A stretch of 64,000 nucleotides of DNA from Phascolomyces articulosus (taxonomy: Eukaryota > Mucoromycota > Mucoromycetes > Mucorales > Lichtheimiaceae), in contig JAIXMP010000006.1 of assembly GCA_025677815.1 (NCBI GenBank), forward strand, positions 1,629,455-1,693,454. The letters are read 5' to 3'. The translations under genes and the position numbers were made by a program. Of the stretch, positions 53,619 through 64,000 are shown one piece after another; the stretch's first letter is position 1, and every line of letters starts with the position of its first letter. The notes beneath the pieces are model-generated. The model did not search any database. It worked only from the letters and a program-made list of their open reading frames with translations, and had not been told where the DNA came from.

Positions 53619-54351
53619 CTTGACCTTGGTACCATATCGTCCAAAAGAACCTCGTGAAATACGTGTCGAAATCTACACGTACTGTCAAAGTGTTAGCTAA
53701 TTGTTTTAAAACGTCTGTTGTCTTCCATTCAATCTAATTCACCCTCCCCCTAAAAAAAGTAGTACTATACGCCATTGAGTTACATGATCGTGTGTTAGAA
53801 ATAGATAGAAAAAGTAAAAGGCAAAACAATATAGAGGAAAGGGATGCATTTGTAACATAACATTCGCATTTGCTTGTTGGGGAATAACAAAGTAAAAAGA
53901 AAAAAAGAAAAAAAACAGTGAGTCAAAAAAGGGAGAAAAGAGATGCATAGCCACCTTATCATGCCAATGAGATATTTTTCAAATGGCGAAATAGGCTTAC
54001 CTTTATTACCAGATTTAGATCATGTTGTCAATGCACGAAATAGAATAAGATATTTGTTATTTTTTTTATATCGATGAATTACTACAGTATATAGAAAATA
54101 ATAAAGATATGAGTGAACAATATGTACTGTAAAAAGGATATTATTTATTTAGAATGATCGTTTTGGTACCTGATAGTGACATGAAGAAAAACTATATAAA
54201 GAGGATGGTACTTTAATATTATGGCTCGTCATTATTATTAACACATACACATATTTTTTACATACACACATATACATTTACTTTTTTAACTACACATGCA
54301 CACATATATACTCTCTCTTTTTTTTTATATGTATCTTTTATCTTCAACATT

Positions 54352-55803
54352 ATGCAAACTCCTCACAACAGCAATAAGAGACCTGCTACCCATTCATCTG
54401 GACGTGCTCAGAAGTGTATAACAACTGCTGAAGCAGCATGACGATTGTAACAAACCATGCCTACTGCCTCAGTTTCTTCGCCTCTGACTCTATTGCCAGT
54501 CCTATCTTCCTCTGGTCAGGCGGCTCCTTCTTTTCCACATATACTCAGTCGTCAAGAAAGTTTCATGAGCAATGGCACCACGACTTCGCTCAATGAATGC
54601 TTTGAAGCCTTGACTAGTCAAGCCGACGAGAACGAAGAAGCCATTGATGAAATAAAAGACCTCATCACCAGTAGTAACAAAAAGTTTGGTAATGCAATTA
54701 TGAGAATTACAGAAGCCATCAGCAATATAAATGAATACATGGCACTGTAAGAGACCAGCATGGAAAGGGAACTTGAACAAGATGCTGAGGTAGCCAATGC
54801 GAAGAAGCAACAAATGGCAGAAGAAGATCGAGGAAAGATGGCTATAAGTACTATTGTTTATTATTATGAGAAGTTGCCATCAGCATTACCAGATTATATA
54901 TAGTAATATTAATAATAATAAACATTTTCAATTATACTTTATAGACTAGAATTTTGCAAATATATAAAGAAAAAGAATTCACTTACGATTTCGAAAAAAG
55001 AATCAATGAAGAACCAAATAAGTCAATCCATGCTACTCTCAAAACAATCATTAGAAATTTCAAGGATGAGTATCCCAATATTATTAATTGGGATAAAATA
55101 GTGACAGACATGACCAGTAAGCACCATCACAACCTGAAAAAGGACCTTGACTGGACTGAAGAACAAAAGGAGGAACACAACACAAACAGCCGGGCATTAA
55201 CTCGAAAGAGATTAGTAAGGAACAATTGGTAGAGAAATAAGGGTAATCTAAGAAAAAAAATAATTAAAAAAAACAAAATTAGAAACTTCTCAATCAGGGT
55301 AAAACTTTTGCTGATGGACGTGATGTTGGCAAGTACACTGAATACCAGGATGGTGCACTTGTCATGACAATGGATCATATGTCTGATGAAGATACAACAG
55401 ATGATGAAGCGAAAATGATGACAAGAGAGAAAAAGGGCTTGAATGTTAAGAAGCCAGTATGGCATAGCAAATGCATATGTACATTTCTTTTGATATGGTA
55501 GTTTGGCTTATATTGATAAATAGTGGCATTGTTACTGAATCGTTTTTTTTTAAAAAATAGTTGAATGATTTCTATAACATGCTTGATAAAGATCATGGTG
55601 GTCCACAATATCGACCCCATTTTTTTGGTTATATAGTTGAGAAACCTGTCCCTTCAAAAACCCTATATTGGGCAATTGTGTCGCAGCCATCTGTCGCATC
55701 TTCATCTGCATCAACTTCTTCTGCTCCATCATCGCCTGTTCTATCACCATCCGACCCATCATCATCATCATTATTGTTAGCTGCACTTCGTCATGGTTTT
55801 TAA
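54352..55803 (+). pseudogene. CACTA accessory protein, spliced, unknown function
   Basis: One frame begins at ATG 54352 (MQTPHNSNKRPATHSSGRAQ) but meets TGA and TAA before a second ATG at 54457 (MPTASVSSPLTLLPV), which could be a usable start. It continues LNECFEALTSQADENEEAID, TAA at 54748-54750, ETSMERELEQDAEVANAKK, then exons with FEKRINEEPNKSIHATLK (from about 54946), FADGRDVGKYTEYQDG (from about 55305) and FYNMLDKDHGGPQYRPHFFG (from about 55561), ending in a Ser/Pro-rich tail at TAA 55801-55803. The TAA at 54748 may be part of a GTAAGA splice donor instead. No domain recognised. Position suggests the second protein of a CACTA element (TnpA-like role), which is inference. Confidence 0.5.
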
Positions 55804-57021
55804 ATAATAATCATCACATTCCTTTGCCTCCTCTCCCTATAAGTAAAAAAAAACATATTCCTTCTCTTTCATATGTACATATACATGCTCATAAATTCCC
55901 TCTCTTTTCTTTCATTTTCTCTCTCTCTCGCTCATATACATAATCATATATTTTCTCTCTCTTCACACACACGTCTATATATAATAAATGAATCTCAAAC
56001 AGATTAAATCAAAAAATATACCTTAATAATCATGTAAAAGTTGTTGTATAACTTTCTCTTATATTTGATCATGATTTCTTTGAACAAAGACTTTTGGAAT
56101 GGATTTCTGATAATGATTGAGTATAAATTATTTTGTCATACTTTAGTTTGATATTTGGTCTTGTCAGCATGGTCCACATTTTTTAATTTAGAAAAAAAAA
56201 ACAATGAATTTTACCTTATCAAGAATCTCTGTTTTTACCATGGTTCACATTTTATATTGCCTTTGTAACACATGATAGATAATTTCATAATGCTCTATCA
56301 TCTATCTAGAAAAGATTGTTCGTTCCTGAGTCAATAAAAAAAAAACAAAAACAATTTTCTTTGTTACTGTAGTTGCCCATTTCTCTTACCTTTGTGAACC
56401 ATAGCTTACAATTGGATCATTCTTCACCTTCTTTATGTAAAAGAACCTTAAGAACGGAATGGTAATAATACTAATTAATGAAAAAGACATATATTCTTGT
56501 TTTACTTTTTGACAATCTTGAGCATGTTATGATTCAACCAGTTTAAGCTTAAGAGAAATTCCTGGAGTTTTTTGTTGCTATTTTTTTTTATAAATAAAAG
56601 AGAAAAACGATTATTACTGGATTAGGAATACTTCTTTGTTGCAACAGTCTGTAGTTTAATTTAATTACCATTGTGATACCTAACAGCACAGTAAATCATG
56701 CAACTTGTTGCACAGTCATTCCTTGTGTTGCATGTGTTGTAATGCATCCTTCTTCATTTAAATTATCATCGTATGCCTTGTTGTGCAGTTTATCTATTCA
56801 TCATTGTATATTTTGATCAGTAATCGTATTTGTCATAAACTATATATCATTTTTATATATTTTATTGTATTTACTGAATCTGCAGTAAGAACAGAAAAAG
56901 ATATAAATAACCATTCAAATTTCAAGCAAAAAAATTTATTATTTTACAAGTAAACATACCTGCTTGCACTTTATATATCTATTCATACTCTATTATATTT
57001 CCTCTATAAAACGCCTTTACT
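55804..57021. other. Spacer inside the CACTA element
   Basis: About 1.2 kb of AT-rich DNA between two decayed genes. It has several short gttgcacag-like repeats near 56680-56790. No coding evidence. Confidence 0.35.
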
Positions 57022-60000
57022 ATGACTCAAGTCTAATGCCACTGTAACTTATGCAAAGGAGATTTTGTCAAAAGCCAAAGTGTAGTTCGTCGCCATAAAC
57101 TAGAAGAAGCTGAAAGAAAGCTTAAAGGTAAATATTATTGTCAAGTTTTAGAAAGAAGGTTGGTTTTGTATTATACTCCATAATTAATTATTCACGTTCA
57201 ATATATACATTTATTCTAGCTCAATGAGAAGCTCTTGATCAGATCTAACCTTCTGTTTTTGAACAATATGGTGCAAATTTTCAACCTATTGAAAACACTA
57301 TACAAGAATCTTCAAGTAGTCTACAGTATCAACAACCCAATAAATATAGTAAGTGCAGCCTGGCAATAAAATAAAATTGTTCATCTTTTTGTGGATGGTT
57401 ATATATATTGATATAACTTCTGTCTACTTTAGTTGATACCAAATATCCTGAAACACCCTCTTTACCTGTGGAACCATCTAATCAAGTGGAACTAGAAGCT
57501 ATGGATACAACTGATGATCCATATGTTCAATAAGAAATTCCAAACAACATTGAATATGTACCCACTTTGGCTACTAATATGGATAATCTTCCCTAATTTG
57601 AAGAATTTGCACTAGTTGAGGATCAAGAATTTGTTGATGCAAACGATTTGACGTACTTAGATCAAGAAGAAGAAGCATCTAATGATAGTGATATGGAAGA
57701 CATAGAGGAATACAATAAATCGAATAGCAGTAAGTATTCTTGTGCAAATTATATATATTTATATTAAAAATGATTGGAATAAATATGATATTCATAAAAA
57801 CTGATTAAATTAATAGATGAAAAAAGGATTCTTACCTTCATCCAAGCATTTACAGTGATCTTCCATTTATAGTTTTTGTCAACTGCTGCTGCATCCAAAC
57901 TATTAGAATGTTTGAATATGATTCTCTCCATGCTAAATTTCTAGTCAAGTATCAACACTATACCATCTACTATTCAATTCTACACTGGAATGACCGCCTT
58001 TACTGAAAATATCAAAAAATATATTGTTTACTCTACCTACCATAAGGTTTATGACCCAAAGGACTTGTCTTCCACTTCCACTTGTATGAACTGCACAGAA
58101 AAGCCAACCCTCTTTGATAATAAAGGACTACCCAAGAAAGTATATGCATGCTACCCACTAACAGAAAGCTTGCACCTTATTTTTAAGTGTCCTGATTTCA
58201 AAGAAAACATTAATAAATGGCGCAATCGTAACATCCCTTTAAACCTTATGTCTAACATCTACAATGGCGAAATGTGGAATAGCATATGTGCACCTTATAA
58301 GAGTAAACCTTTCGTCAAATATGAGCGATCTCTTCTTTTGTCCATTAATGTTGATTGGTTCAAGGCTTTAAGAATTCGGAATACTTAGTAGGTGCCATAT
58401 ATGCAACAGTCCTAAACTTGCCACATGAAATTCATCAGAAAAAAGAAAACATAATCTTGCTTGGTGTCATCCCAGGGCCATGTGAACCTAAGACGTTTGC
58501 TATGAATAATTATTTGAAGCCTTTGGTACATGAACTTGAAATGCTTTATAAAGGTGTATGCATGGCAACACATAGAAGCAAGAATACACTGAAAATTGTA
58601 TATGCTGCTCTATTGAACATCGCTTGTGATATGCCTGCTGCAAGAAAAGTCGCTGGTTTCACATCCACCATGAGTAACTGTGGTTGTTACAAGTGTGATC
58701 GAGATTTTATTCCTGTCCCTGGCGAAGGTTTGAACTTTTCTGGTTTTCATCCACACCAAATAAGTGAAGAGCGACTTGTCACAAAGGAACAAAATATAAA
58801 TTGGGGTCAAGAGTGGCTTGAAGCTGAAACGCCATCTATTGCAAAGAACTCGAAAAGCAACATAGCACATGGTACACAGAACTACAAAGGTTGCCATATT
58901 TTGATGTACCTCGATGTGTTATTATTGATCCAATGCACAACCTGTTCCTTGGTACTGCAAAAAAAATGGTCGACACCTAGTTAGCTAAAAACTATTTGAA
59001 CGAAGCAAAACTAAAGGTTATGCAAATTGCCGCCGATGGTATTATGGTTCCTCCCAGTTATGATCCACTTACAAATAAGATTAAGTCCGGGTTCAGTTCG
59101 ATGAAAGCAGCTGAGTGAAAAGTTGGATTCTTATTCACTCCCCATATGTCCTTTGAAGGATGATTCCAAAAGCTGATTTTGATAACTGGATCTTATTTGT
59201 TGATGCAATTCGTATCCTGGTTCGACCATCCATTCATAAAGATAATATCCAGATTGGCCATAACAAGTTGATGGAATTTTGTAAAGGTGCACAGAGGCTG
59301 AATGGTGAAAAGTGGGTGACACAAACATGCATGCTCATATCCATCTTGCAAACAGATGCGTGATTTTTCAGTCATTCCAGCCATCTGGTGTTATTCCTTT
59401 GAACAATACAATGGGATCCTTGGAAGTATCGATAAAACAACAAGGGAACTAAACAATAATTGTAGTTCCTGGTAGAAAAGTACTTTTCTATAAAAATTAA
59501 TAAAATTAATGATAACAATAGTTATCATCAGGTTTAATCTATATTAATATACATAAATTAATATAATATATATAATATGTTTAATTAATAATATAGATTA
59601 AACCTAGTACATTGAAGTAACTGTTGTCAAGCTTTCCTTGAAAGCGTTCGTCTTGGTGACTATATTTGACATCTTGAACCAGAAATGGGAGAAAATGAAG
59701 CTTCATTTCTCCTTGATCTTGCCAACAGCCCTGGTACCACCACAACAACAGCCCGTCTTTCCTCATCTGATGTAATGAATATCAAAGAAATTGTAAAGGA
59801 TCCAGAAGATATAGTGAATGCAACTGGGATGGAAACTCTCTGGATACTGTTCTTCAGGGATCACCGAAATCAGTCAATATGGCACCAGACCATTATCAAT
59901 GCCTTATTGACTATTATCGCAAATTATACAATGAGAAGATACAGCATCAATATGCTACCAATACTCATCCAGGTAATATACTAGTTTTAAGAAGAGTTGA

Positions 60001-60275
60001 AAAGTTCAGCCAGATCAAGCTTCATAGGCAAACATATCGTAGCCTTGAAGCAGCAAGTATACATGTTCACATATCCAAGCCTTGTTTGTTGCCAGTACTA
60101 TACATACCAATGCCCCTTCCTTATTTGCTGGTCAAGTCATATATTACTTCCAGCACAATCTAAAGACAAAGGGTATACACACATTTGTAATGGTCCGCTA
60201 TTACAAGAAGCCAACGAATCAACCTCTTATAAAGGAAGGTGTCAGCTGTAGTATAATGAGTTTGATCCCTTAGAT
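57022..60275 (+). pseudogene. Tnp2-type CACTA transposase, broken
   Basis: Starts MTQV at 57022, then a Cys/His cluster CHCNLCKGDFV ... RRH typical of the N-terminus of fungal Tnp2-like proteins. An acidic linker follows (VDANDLTYLDQEEEASNDSD). The core reads NIILLGVIPGPCEPKTFAMN (about 58450-58510), GCYKCDRDF (about 58682), IIDPMHNLFLGTAKKMVDT (about 58920-58977), FDNWILFVDA (about 59176-59205), HAHIHLAN and IWCYSFEQYNGILGSID (about 59325-59440). The IDPMHNLFLGT block is diagnostic for Tnp2. Damage: in-frame stops after MTQV, at several Gln/Arg positions in 57230-57600 and near 57870-57945, TAG 58978-58980, TGA near 59116, plus frame changes near 58365, 58890 and 59350. Most stops are one transition from Gln, Arg or Trp. 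Confidence 0.85.
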
Positions 60276-60895
60276 TATTTTTCCATTCTTCTGATTGCCT
60301 TGTATATGCGCCATTTGCTAGTGCAAAATATAGATGAGCAGATCAATTAGTTGCAATTCACTTGAGCCCAAGCTCCATCTCAATTAACTACTCATTCATC
60401 TTTTTTTTTTCTTCTCTCCATCTTATCATGATATTATATTACTAACACCCTCTCCCTCACTCTTATTTTTTTAATACTCCCATATATATATATATCTTAT
60501 ATTATACTCGCCTTCTTTTTCCTCATCTATACTATATTTAAAATAAATAAAAAAAAGGGTTTTATTTATTTATTTTTGCAAGCCAGATAACTGAAAATAT
60601 TAATATTATTCTTACTTCAACAACTCCAAAAAAAATTATCGTTGCTACTAACAAAAGTATATAAAAATAATCTATCATCATTGATCACTACAATAAAAAA
60701 AAATATAGTTCATATGATGTAGGATCCTTGTGCCTATTTGGATGGTTGTTTTGTGAAAAATCCCTGTTTAGATATTAAAAACAATTATTGAAATATAAAT
60801 ACCTCATATATGGATGACACCTAATAAACCTTGCTTTCTTTTTCTATTTTCTTAACAATATCAATGTCCTCTTAATCTTCTTGTACAAATACACC
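60276..60895. other. Spacer inside the CACTA element
   Basis: AT-rich, with a (TA)n patch at about 60484-60494 and several poly-A/T runs. No coding evidence. Confidence 0.35.
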
Positions 60896-61620
60896 TATCT
60901 TTGAGGCATCGCTCTCTTTTGCTCCTCTTCCCTCACCTTCACCACCACCAGTATCATCTCCTATGCAAATTATGTCACTACAACAACTACTCTATACTTC
61001 ATCACAAGATTTCCTACCCCTTTTTTTTGATGAATCAGAAATAGAAGAACCAGAAGTAGTGGAAGAGGCTGATCAAGATGCTGAAACTGTATAAGAATTG
61101 ATAAAATCATAATGTTAAAATATTAGTAGAGTATACTTTTTAAATCATCATTCTCTTTAGTGCATAGGAAGGGGACATCGATCAATTTGAGGTGCATCCC
61201 ACCATCGAGCAATAAATTGAACAGGTAGAAGAGCAGGTAACTGCTCTTCTTCATGAGTGGTATAATTTATAAGTATTTGCATATTTTTTTTTTGTTGGTA
61301 ACAAAGGATATAGTGAAGTGCTGACTTATCATGTTAATAAAACTAGGATTTTGTGGGCACTTGCATGCATTAAAACTCGCTTGAGTGCTGCTCCTGGCTT
61401 GGACAATATGTTGTTCTTGATGGGAGAATGTGTGCATCTCACCTGGTTGCTGAATAGGTAGATTTTATTGCATTTTCATATTACTTCTTATGATATATGC
61501 ATGTATTTGTGTGAGCTGTTATTTTGGTACTGATGGAATAAATAAAAAGAATGTATGTAGGTAGACCAGTGGAAGAGTCAGAAGGAATCGCTAACAATGG
61601 CAGATTGTAATTAGGCAAAC
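60896..61620 (+). pseudogene. Third CACTA-borne spliced frame, decayed
   Basis: Readable pieces: PPPVSSPMQIMSLQQLLYTS and DESEIEEPEVVEEADQDAET (about 60950-61090), GDIDQFEVHPTIEQ-stop-IEQVEEQ (about 61170-61230), VLTYHVNKTRILWALACIK and GLDNMLFLMGECVHLTWLLN (about 61300-61458), and RPVEESEGIANNG (about 61562). They are separated by plausible introns. No family recognised. Stops again occur where Gln would fit. Confidence 0.4.
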
Positions 61621-61849
61621 ATAGATGCAATCAATTCGATTAGTTTTTTTTATATATATATATATAAATAAAAATAATATATATATGATAAATATTACAA
61701 ACACCAAATAATAGGATTTATCACATCCCTTGTAATAAAAGTGATAGGTTAAAATAAAAAGAGATTTATTTTTTTTGAAAGAAAATAAAGATAGAGTTAA
61801 TGGCGTACTATTTTTTTTTTAGTAAAAAAAAACATAGTTCATATATTTA

Positions 61850-61996
61850 TACAGTCTCCTTAACCTCCTTCAAGCTCCTTCAAGGTACTCCAAGCTCCTT
61901 CAAAGTTTACTCCAAATTTCAACCCCAGATTTTATAAAAATTTGAAGGAGCTTAAAGGAGCTTAAAGGATCCTTAAATACCCCCATTTTTGCAGTA
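61850..61996 (-). repeat. CACTA right end with CTTGAAGGAG repeats
   Basis: Inverted relative to 51580-51778: cctccttcaagctccttc and gaaggagcttaaaggagc arrays up to TTTTTGCAGTA. Confirms that end A, not end B, is the partner of this right end. Confidence 0.85.
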
Positions 61997-62002
61997 CTAT
62001 AG

Positions 62003-62355
62003 GCAATGTAATAATTATCCAGGGTAACAAAGGGACAGTATTTAGTAGGGATAGATGGGGATCATCAAAAATGGGATAGTTGATCAACCTATCCATTAAT
62101 AGATAAACCTTCGGGAGAAACATTTCACCGACGCGATCTGGTTGGTCGACCCGGGTTCTTGGGTTTGAATCGTCGTCTTGAAGTCACGTGACCAGCTGAT
62201 GACGAATTTCTTTCAAAATTCGTCTCAGACACGACAAAAAGTATCAAGGGCATGTGGCCAAATGGATAAGGCGCCTGACTACGAATCAGGAGATCGTAGG
62301 TTCGACCCCTACCTTGCTCATTTATAGGATAATATCCTTTATTTAAGAGGATATT
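62003..62355 (+). repeat. tRNA-Arg inverted repeat, left arm
   Basis: About 350 bp matching the reverse complement of 63630-63987. It includes 240 bp of 5' flank (gacgcgatctggttggtcga, gaagtcacgtgaccagctga), the tRNA and ~35 bp of 3' flank. Outside the tRNA most differences are G/A or C/T, with A or T usually in this arm. The CACTA right end abuts its outer edge. Confidence 0.9.
62248..62320 (+). tRNA. tRNA-Arg (anticodon ACG)
   Basis: 73 nt cloverleaf: acceptor GGGCATG / CTTGCTC with one T-T mismatch at pair 6-67, D arm GCC...GGC, anticodon stem CCTGA/TCAGG with loop CTACGAA, T stem GTAGG/CCTAC with loop TTCGACC, discriminator A. No intron and no encoded CCA. Identical to the minus-strand copy at 63661-63733. 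Confidence 0.93.
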
Positions 62356-62424
62356 TTTATTTTGTTATAGCTGTCATATTTTTTATAAGTTTGTCATATT
62401 TTTTATAAGTTGAAACCATGAAGA

Positions 62425-62530
62425 TAAAACCACACAGAGAACCACGAAGAGAGAATATAACCACACAGATAATAACCACACAGGTAAATAACCACACAGA
62501 ATAACTATGAAGGAAGAGAACCATAAAGGT
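62425..62530 (+). repeat. AACCACACAGAtaat short tandem repeats
   Basis: Four or five imperfect copies of an aaccacacag-containing unit of about 15-25 nt. No function apparent. Confidence 0.7.
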
Positions 62531-62939
62531 ATATATGAGATAATAAGATAGATAGAAGATGTCCTTTATTTTTAATAAAATGATCCAATATTTATATCTT
62601 TTCTAAAACTACTGCAGATGATAATAATTATAAAATAATGATGATGATAATATAATTATAAAAGGAAAAGGGAACTGTGACTGATAAAGAGGTATGCTGT
62701 AGTTATGACAAAGCATAAAGAAGTACAATGTAGCCACAGTAAAAGATGTAATATCAGTATTAAAAATACCCGACTAATAGTTATGACAAGTTGGAACCAT
62801 GAAAATTGTCATGGCAGAATTATCTGTGTTGCCCTTTTCCTTTTTTTTGGATACTTCTTATATGATTATTTTATATCTAAAAATAACCATCTTTAATAAC
62901 TCTTCTATATACTTCTTCCTGAGCACATTATTACATCAT

Positions 62940-63500
62940 AACTATTATCAGTGTCATTGCCAAGATATGTAGCATCCATCATCACTATTTTTAATATTAA
63001 TATTATTACCAAGAAACAAAGTATTACTAGCAACTATCTATATTATTAGTATTATCTGTCATAACTAGAAAACATATAAATATCCCCTCATCATTAAATA
63101 ATAAAAGATCATCTTTACATTCTCTTTAAATATCTTATTATCCTTATTATTCCTATTGTTATAACCAAGAATACTTGTGCTACCTCTTTCCTTTTTTAGA
63201 TACTTCTTGCGATTATTTTATTTAAAAATAATCATTGTCATTATTTCCTTTTTCAATACTTCTTGTGAGCTATAGCAAGTGTTACTTAGTACTTAATGTT
63301 ATATTATTATTGTCATAATTAATGCATAGCATTAATTATTATTACATCATTATATTGTTATCATCATCATTATTATATCTGTAGCAGTTTAGAAAAAATA
63401 TAAATACTGGATCATTTTATTAAATAAAGTGATATCATATATCTATCCTAATTTCTTATTATTACCTTTATAGTATTATTCTTTGTGATCTTATTTACCT
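62940..63500 (+). repeat. Two LTR-promoter relics between the tRNA genes
   Basis: Around 63070 is GAAAACATATAAATATCCCC followed by aataataaaagatcatcttt, closely resembling the TATA/initiation region of the intact gypsy LTR (34205-34260). A second, weaker copy is near 63405 (AAAAAATATAAATACTGG). They are probably solo-LTR remnants; borders unclear. Confidence 0.55.
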
Positions 63501-63629
63501 ATATGGTTATTATTCTTTGTAGTCAGATTTTCCTTTATAGTTTCTATCTATAAAAAATATGACACTATTGGCTACAGTATTATCTGCCAAAAATAATTAT
63601 GATATAATAATATAAAATCAAAAAAGATA

Positions 63630-63987
63630 ACCTCCTAAATAAAGGATATTATCCTATAAATGAGCAAGGTAGGGGTCGAACCTACGATCTCCTGATTCGT
63701 AGTCAGGCGCCTTATCCATTTGGCCACATGCCCTTGATACTTTCTGTCGCGTCTGAGACGAATTTTGAAAGAAATTCGTCATCAGCTGGTCACGTGACTT
63801 CAAGACGACGATTCAAACCCAAGAACCTGGGTCGACCAACCAGATCGCGTCGGTGAAATGTTTCTTCTGAAGGTTTATCCATGGATGGATAGGTTGATCA
63901 ACCATCCCGTTTTTGATGATCCCCATCCATCCCTATGTTGTGTGTCCCCTCGTCGCCCTGGATGATCATAACCACATCGCCCATGGA
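63630..63987 (-). repeat. tRNA-Arg inverted repeat, right arm
   Basis: Inverted partner of 62003-62355. This arm keeps more G/C in the shared flank (for example cgacgaggg where the left arm has aacaaaggg, read in the same direction). Confidence 0.9.
63661..63733 (-). tRNA. tRNA-Arg (anticodon ACG), second copy
   Basis: Reverse complement is identical over all 73 nt to the tRNA at 62248-62320, including the acceptor-stem T-T mismatch. The two genes converge. Confidence 0.93.
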
Positions 63988-64000
63988 TATTTTTTAATAA

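Larger units (their letters stand above)
51580..61996 (+). mobile_element. CACTA/EnSpm-like (Tnp2) transposon, ~10.4 kb, with tandem left ends
   Basis: The left terminus is CACTGCAAAAAAGGG (51580) and the right terminus, inverted, is TACTGCAAAAATGGGGG (61996), the first base differing by C-to-T. Both ends carry arrays of CTTGAAGGAG-type subterminal repeats. Inside are a Tnp2-type transposase (57022-60275) and two further spliced frames. A second left end (CACTGCAAAAAAAAG, 52349) with a different repeat motif lies 770 bp inside. CACTA elements use short terminal repeats plus subterminal repeats as transposase sites. Target duplication is not evident, and all genes are broken. Confidence 0.72.

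Noticed and set aside
47912..61620. Possible genetic-code change with UAA/UAG as Gln and UGA as Trp/Arg
   Set aside because: The many stops at Gln/Trp positions suggested it, but the intact HET, HAD, gypsy and DDE_4 genes use CAA/CAG for Gln, contain no internal stops and end in normal stop codons.

Overview
This is an AT-rich eukaryotic window, most likely from a fungus of an early-diverging lineage (Mucoromycota, probably Mucorales-like). I infer this from short GT-AG introns of about 70-130 nt, HET-domain genes, and a mixture of DIRS, Crypton, Helitron, KDZ, CACTA/Tnp2 and Ty3/gypsy elements. It is repeat-dominated. Only three loci look like host protein genes: two paralogous HET-domain genes at the left (one intact, one broken) and one HAD-superfamily phosphatase-like gene at 24.8-25.8 kb. 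Two tRNA-Arg(ACG) genes sit in a large inverted repeat at the right end.

Layout. 0-0.97 kb: an LTR-like repeat joined to a Tc1/mariner-type DDE relic. 1.9-10.5 kb: two HET genes pointing at each other; the second is split by a complete DIRS retrotransposon (4823-9133) that entered at a CAT trinucleotide without target duplication. 13.3-20.6 kb: a Helitron with a multi-exon Rep-helicase gene carrying three frameshifts, a possible companion gene upstream, and a GC-rich double hairpin near the CTAG end. 21.2-23.7 kb: a decayed Crypton (tyrosine recombinase plus GCR1_C domain). 24.8-25.8 kb: the HAD gene. 26.0-33.7 kb: a KDZ transposon with about 120 bp terminal inverted repeats, itself interrupted by an LTR-like repeat and by an intact, very AT-rich DDE_4-type transposase gene. 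33.96-39.3 kb: a complete young Ty3/gypsy element whose 374 bp LTRs differ at one base. 39.6-47.4 kb: LTR and integrase relics, with a second intact copy of the AT-rich DDE_4 transposase inside one of them. 47.9-50.4 kb: a hAT relic. 51.6-62.0 kb: a large CACTA/Tnp2-like element with two left ends in tandem. 62.0-64.0 kb: the inverted tRNA-Arg repeat.

Three patterns cut across the window. First, the old elements are broken mainly by stop codons that are one C-to-T or G-to-A change from Gln, Arg or Trp codons, which looks like repeat-directed or methylation-linked cytosine deamination. The young gypsy element, the two DDE_4 genes, the HET gene and the HAD gene are free of this. Second, insertions are deeply nested. 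Third, the CACTA element carries two left ends that share the terminal sequence and internal DNA but have unrelated subterminal repeat motifs.

Limits: all alignments were done by eye. Exon borders in decayed elements, the Helitron 5' end and the CACTA target duplications are not resolved.
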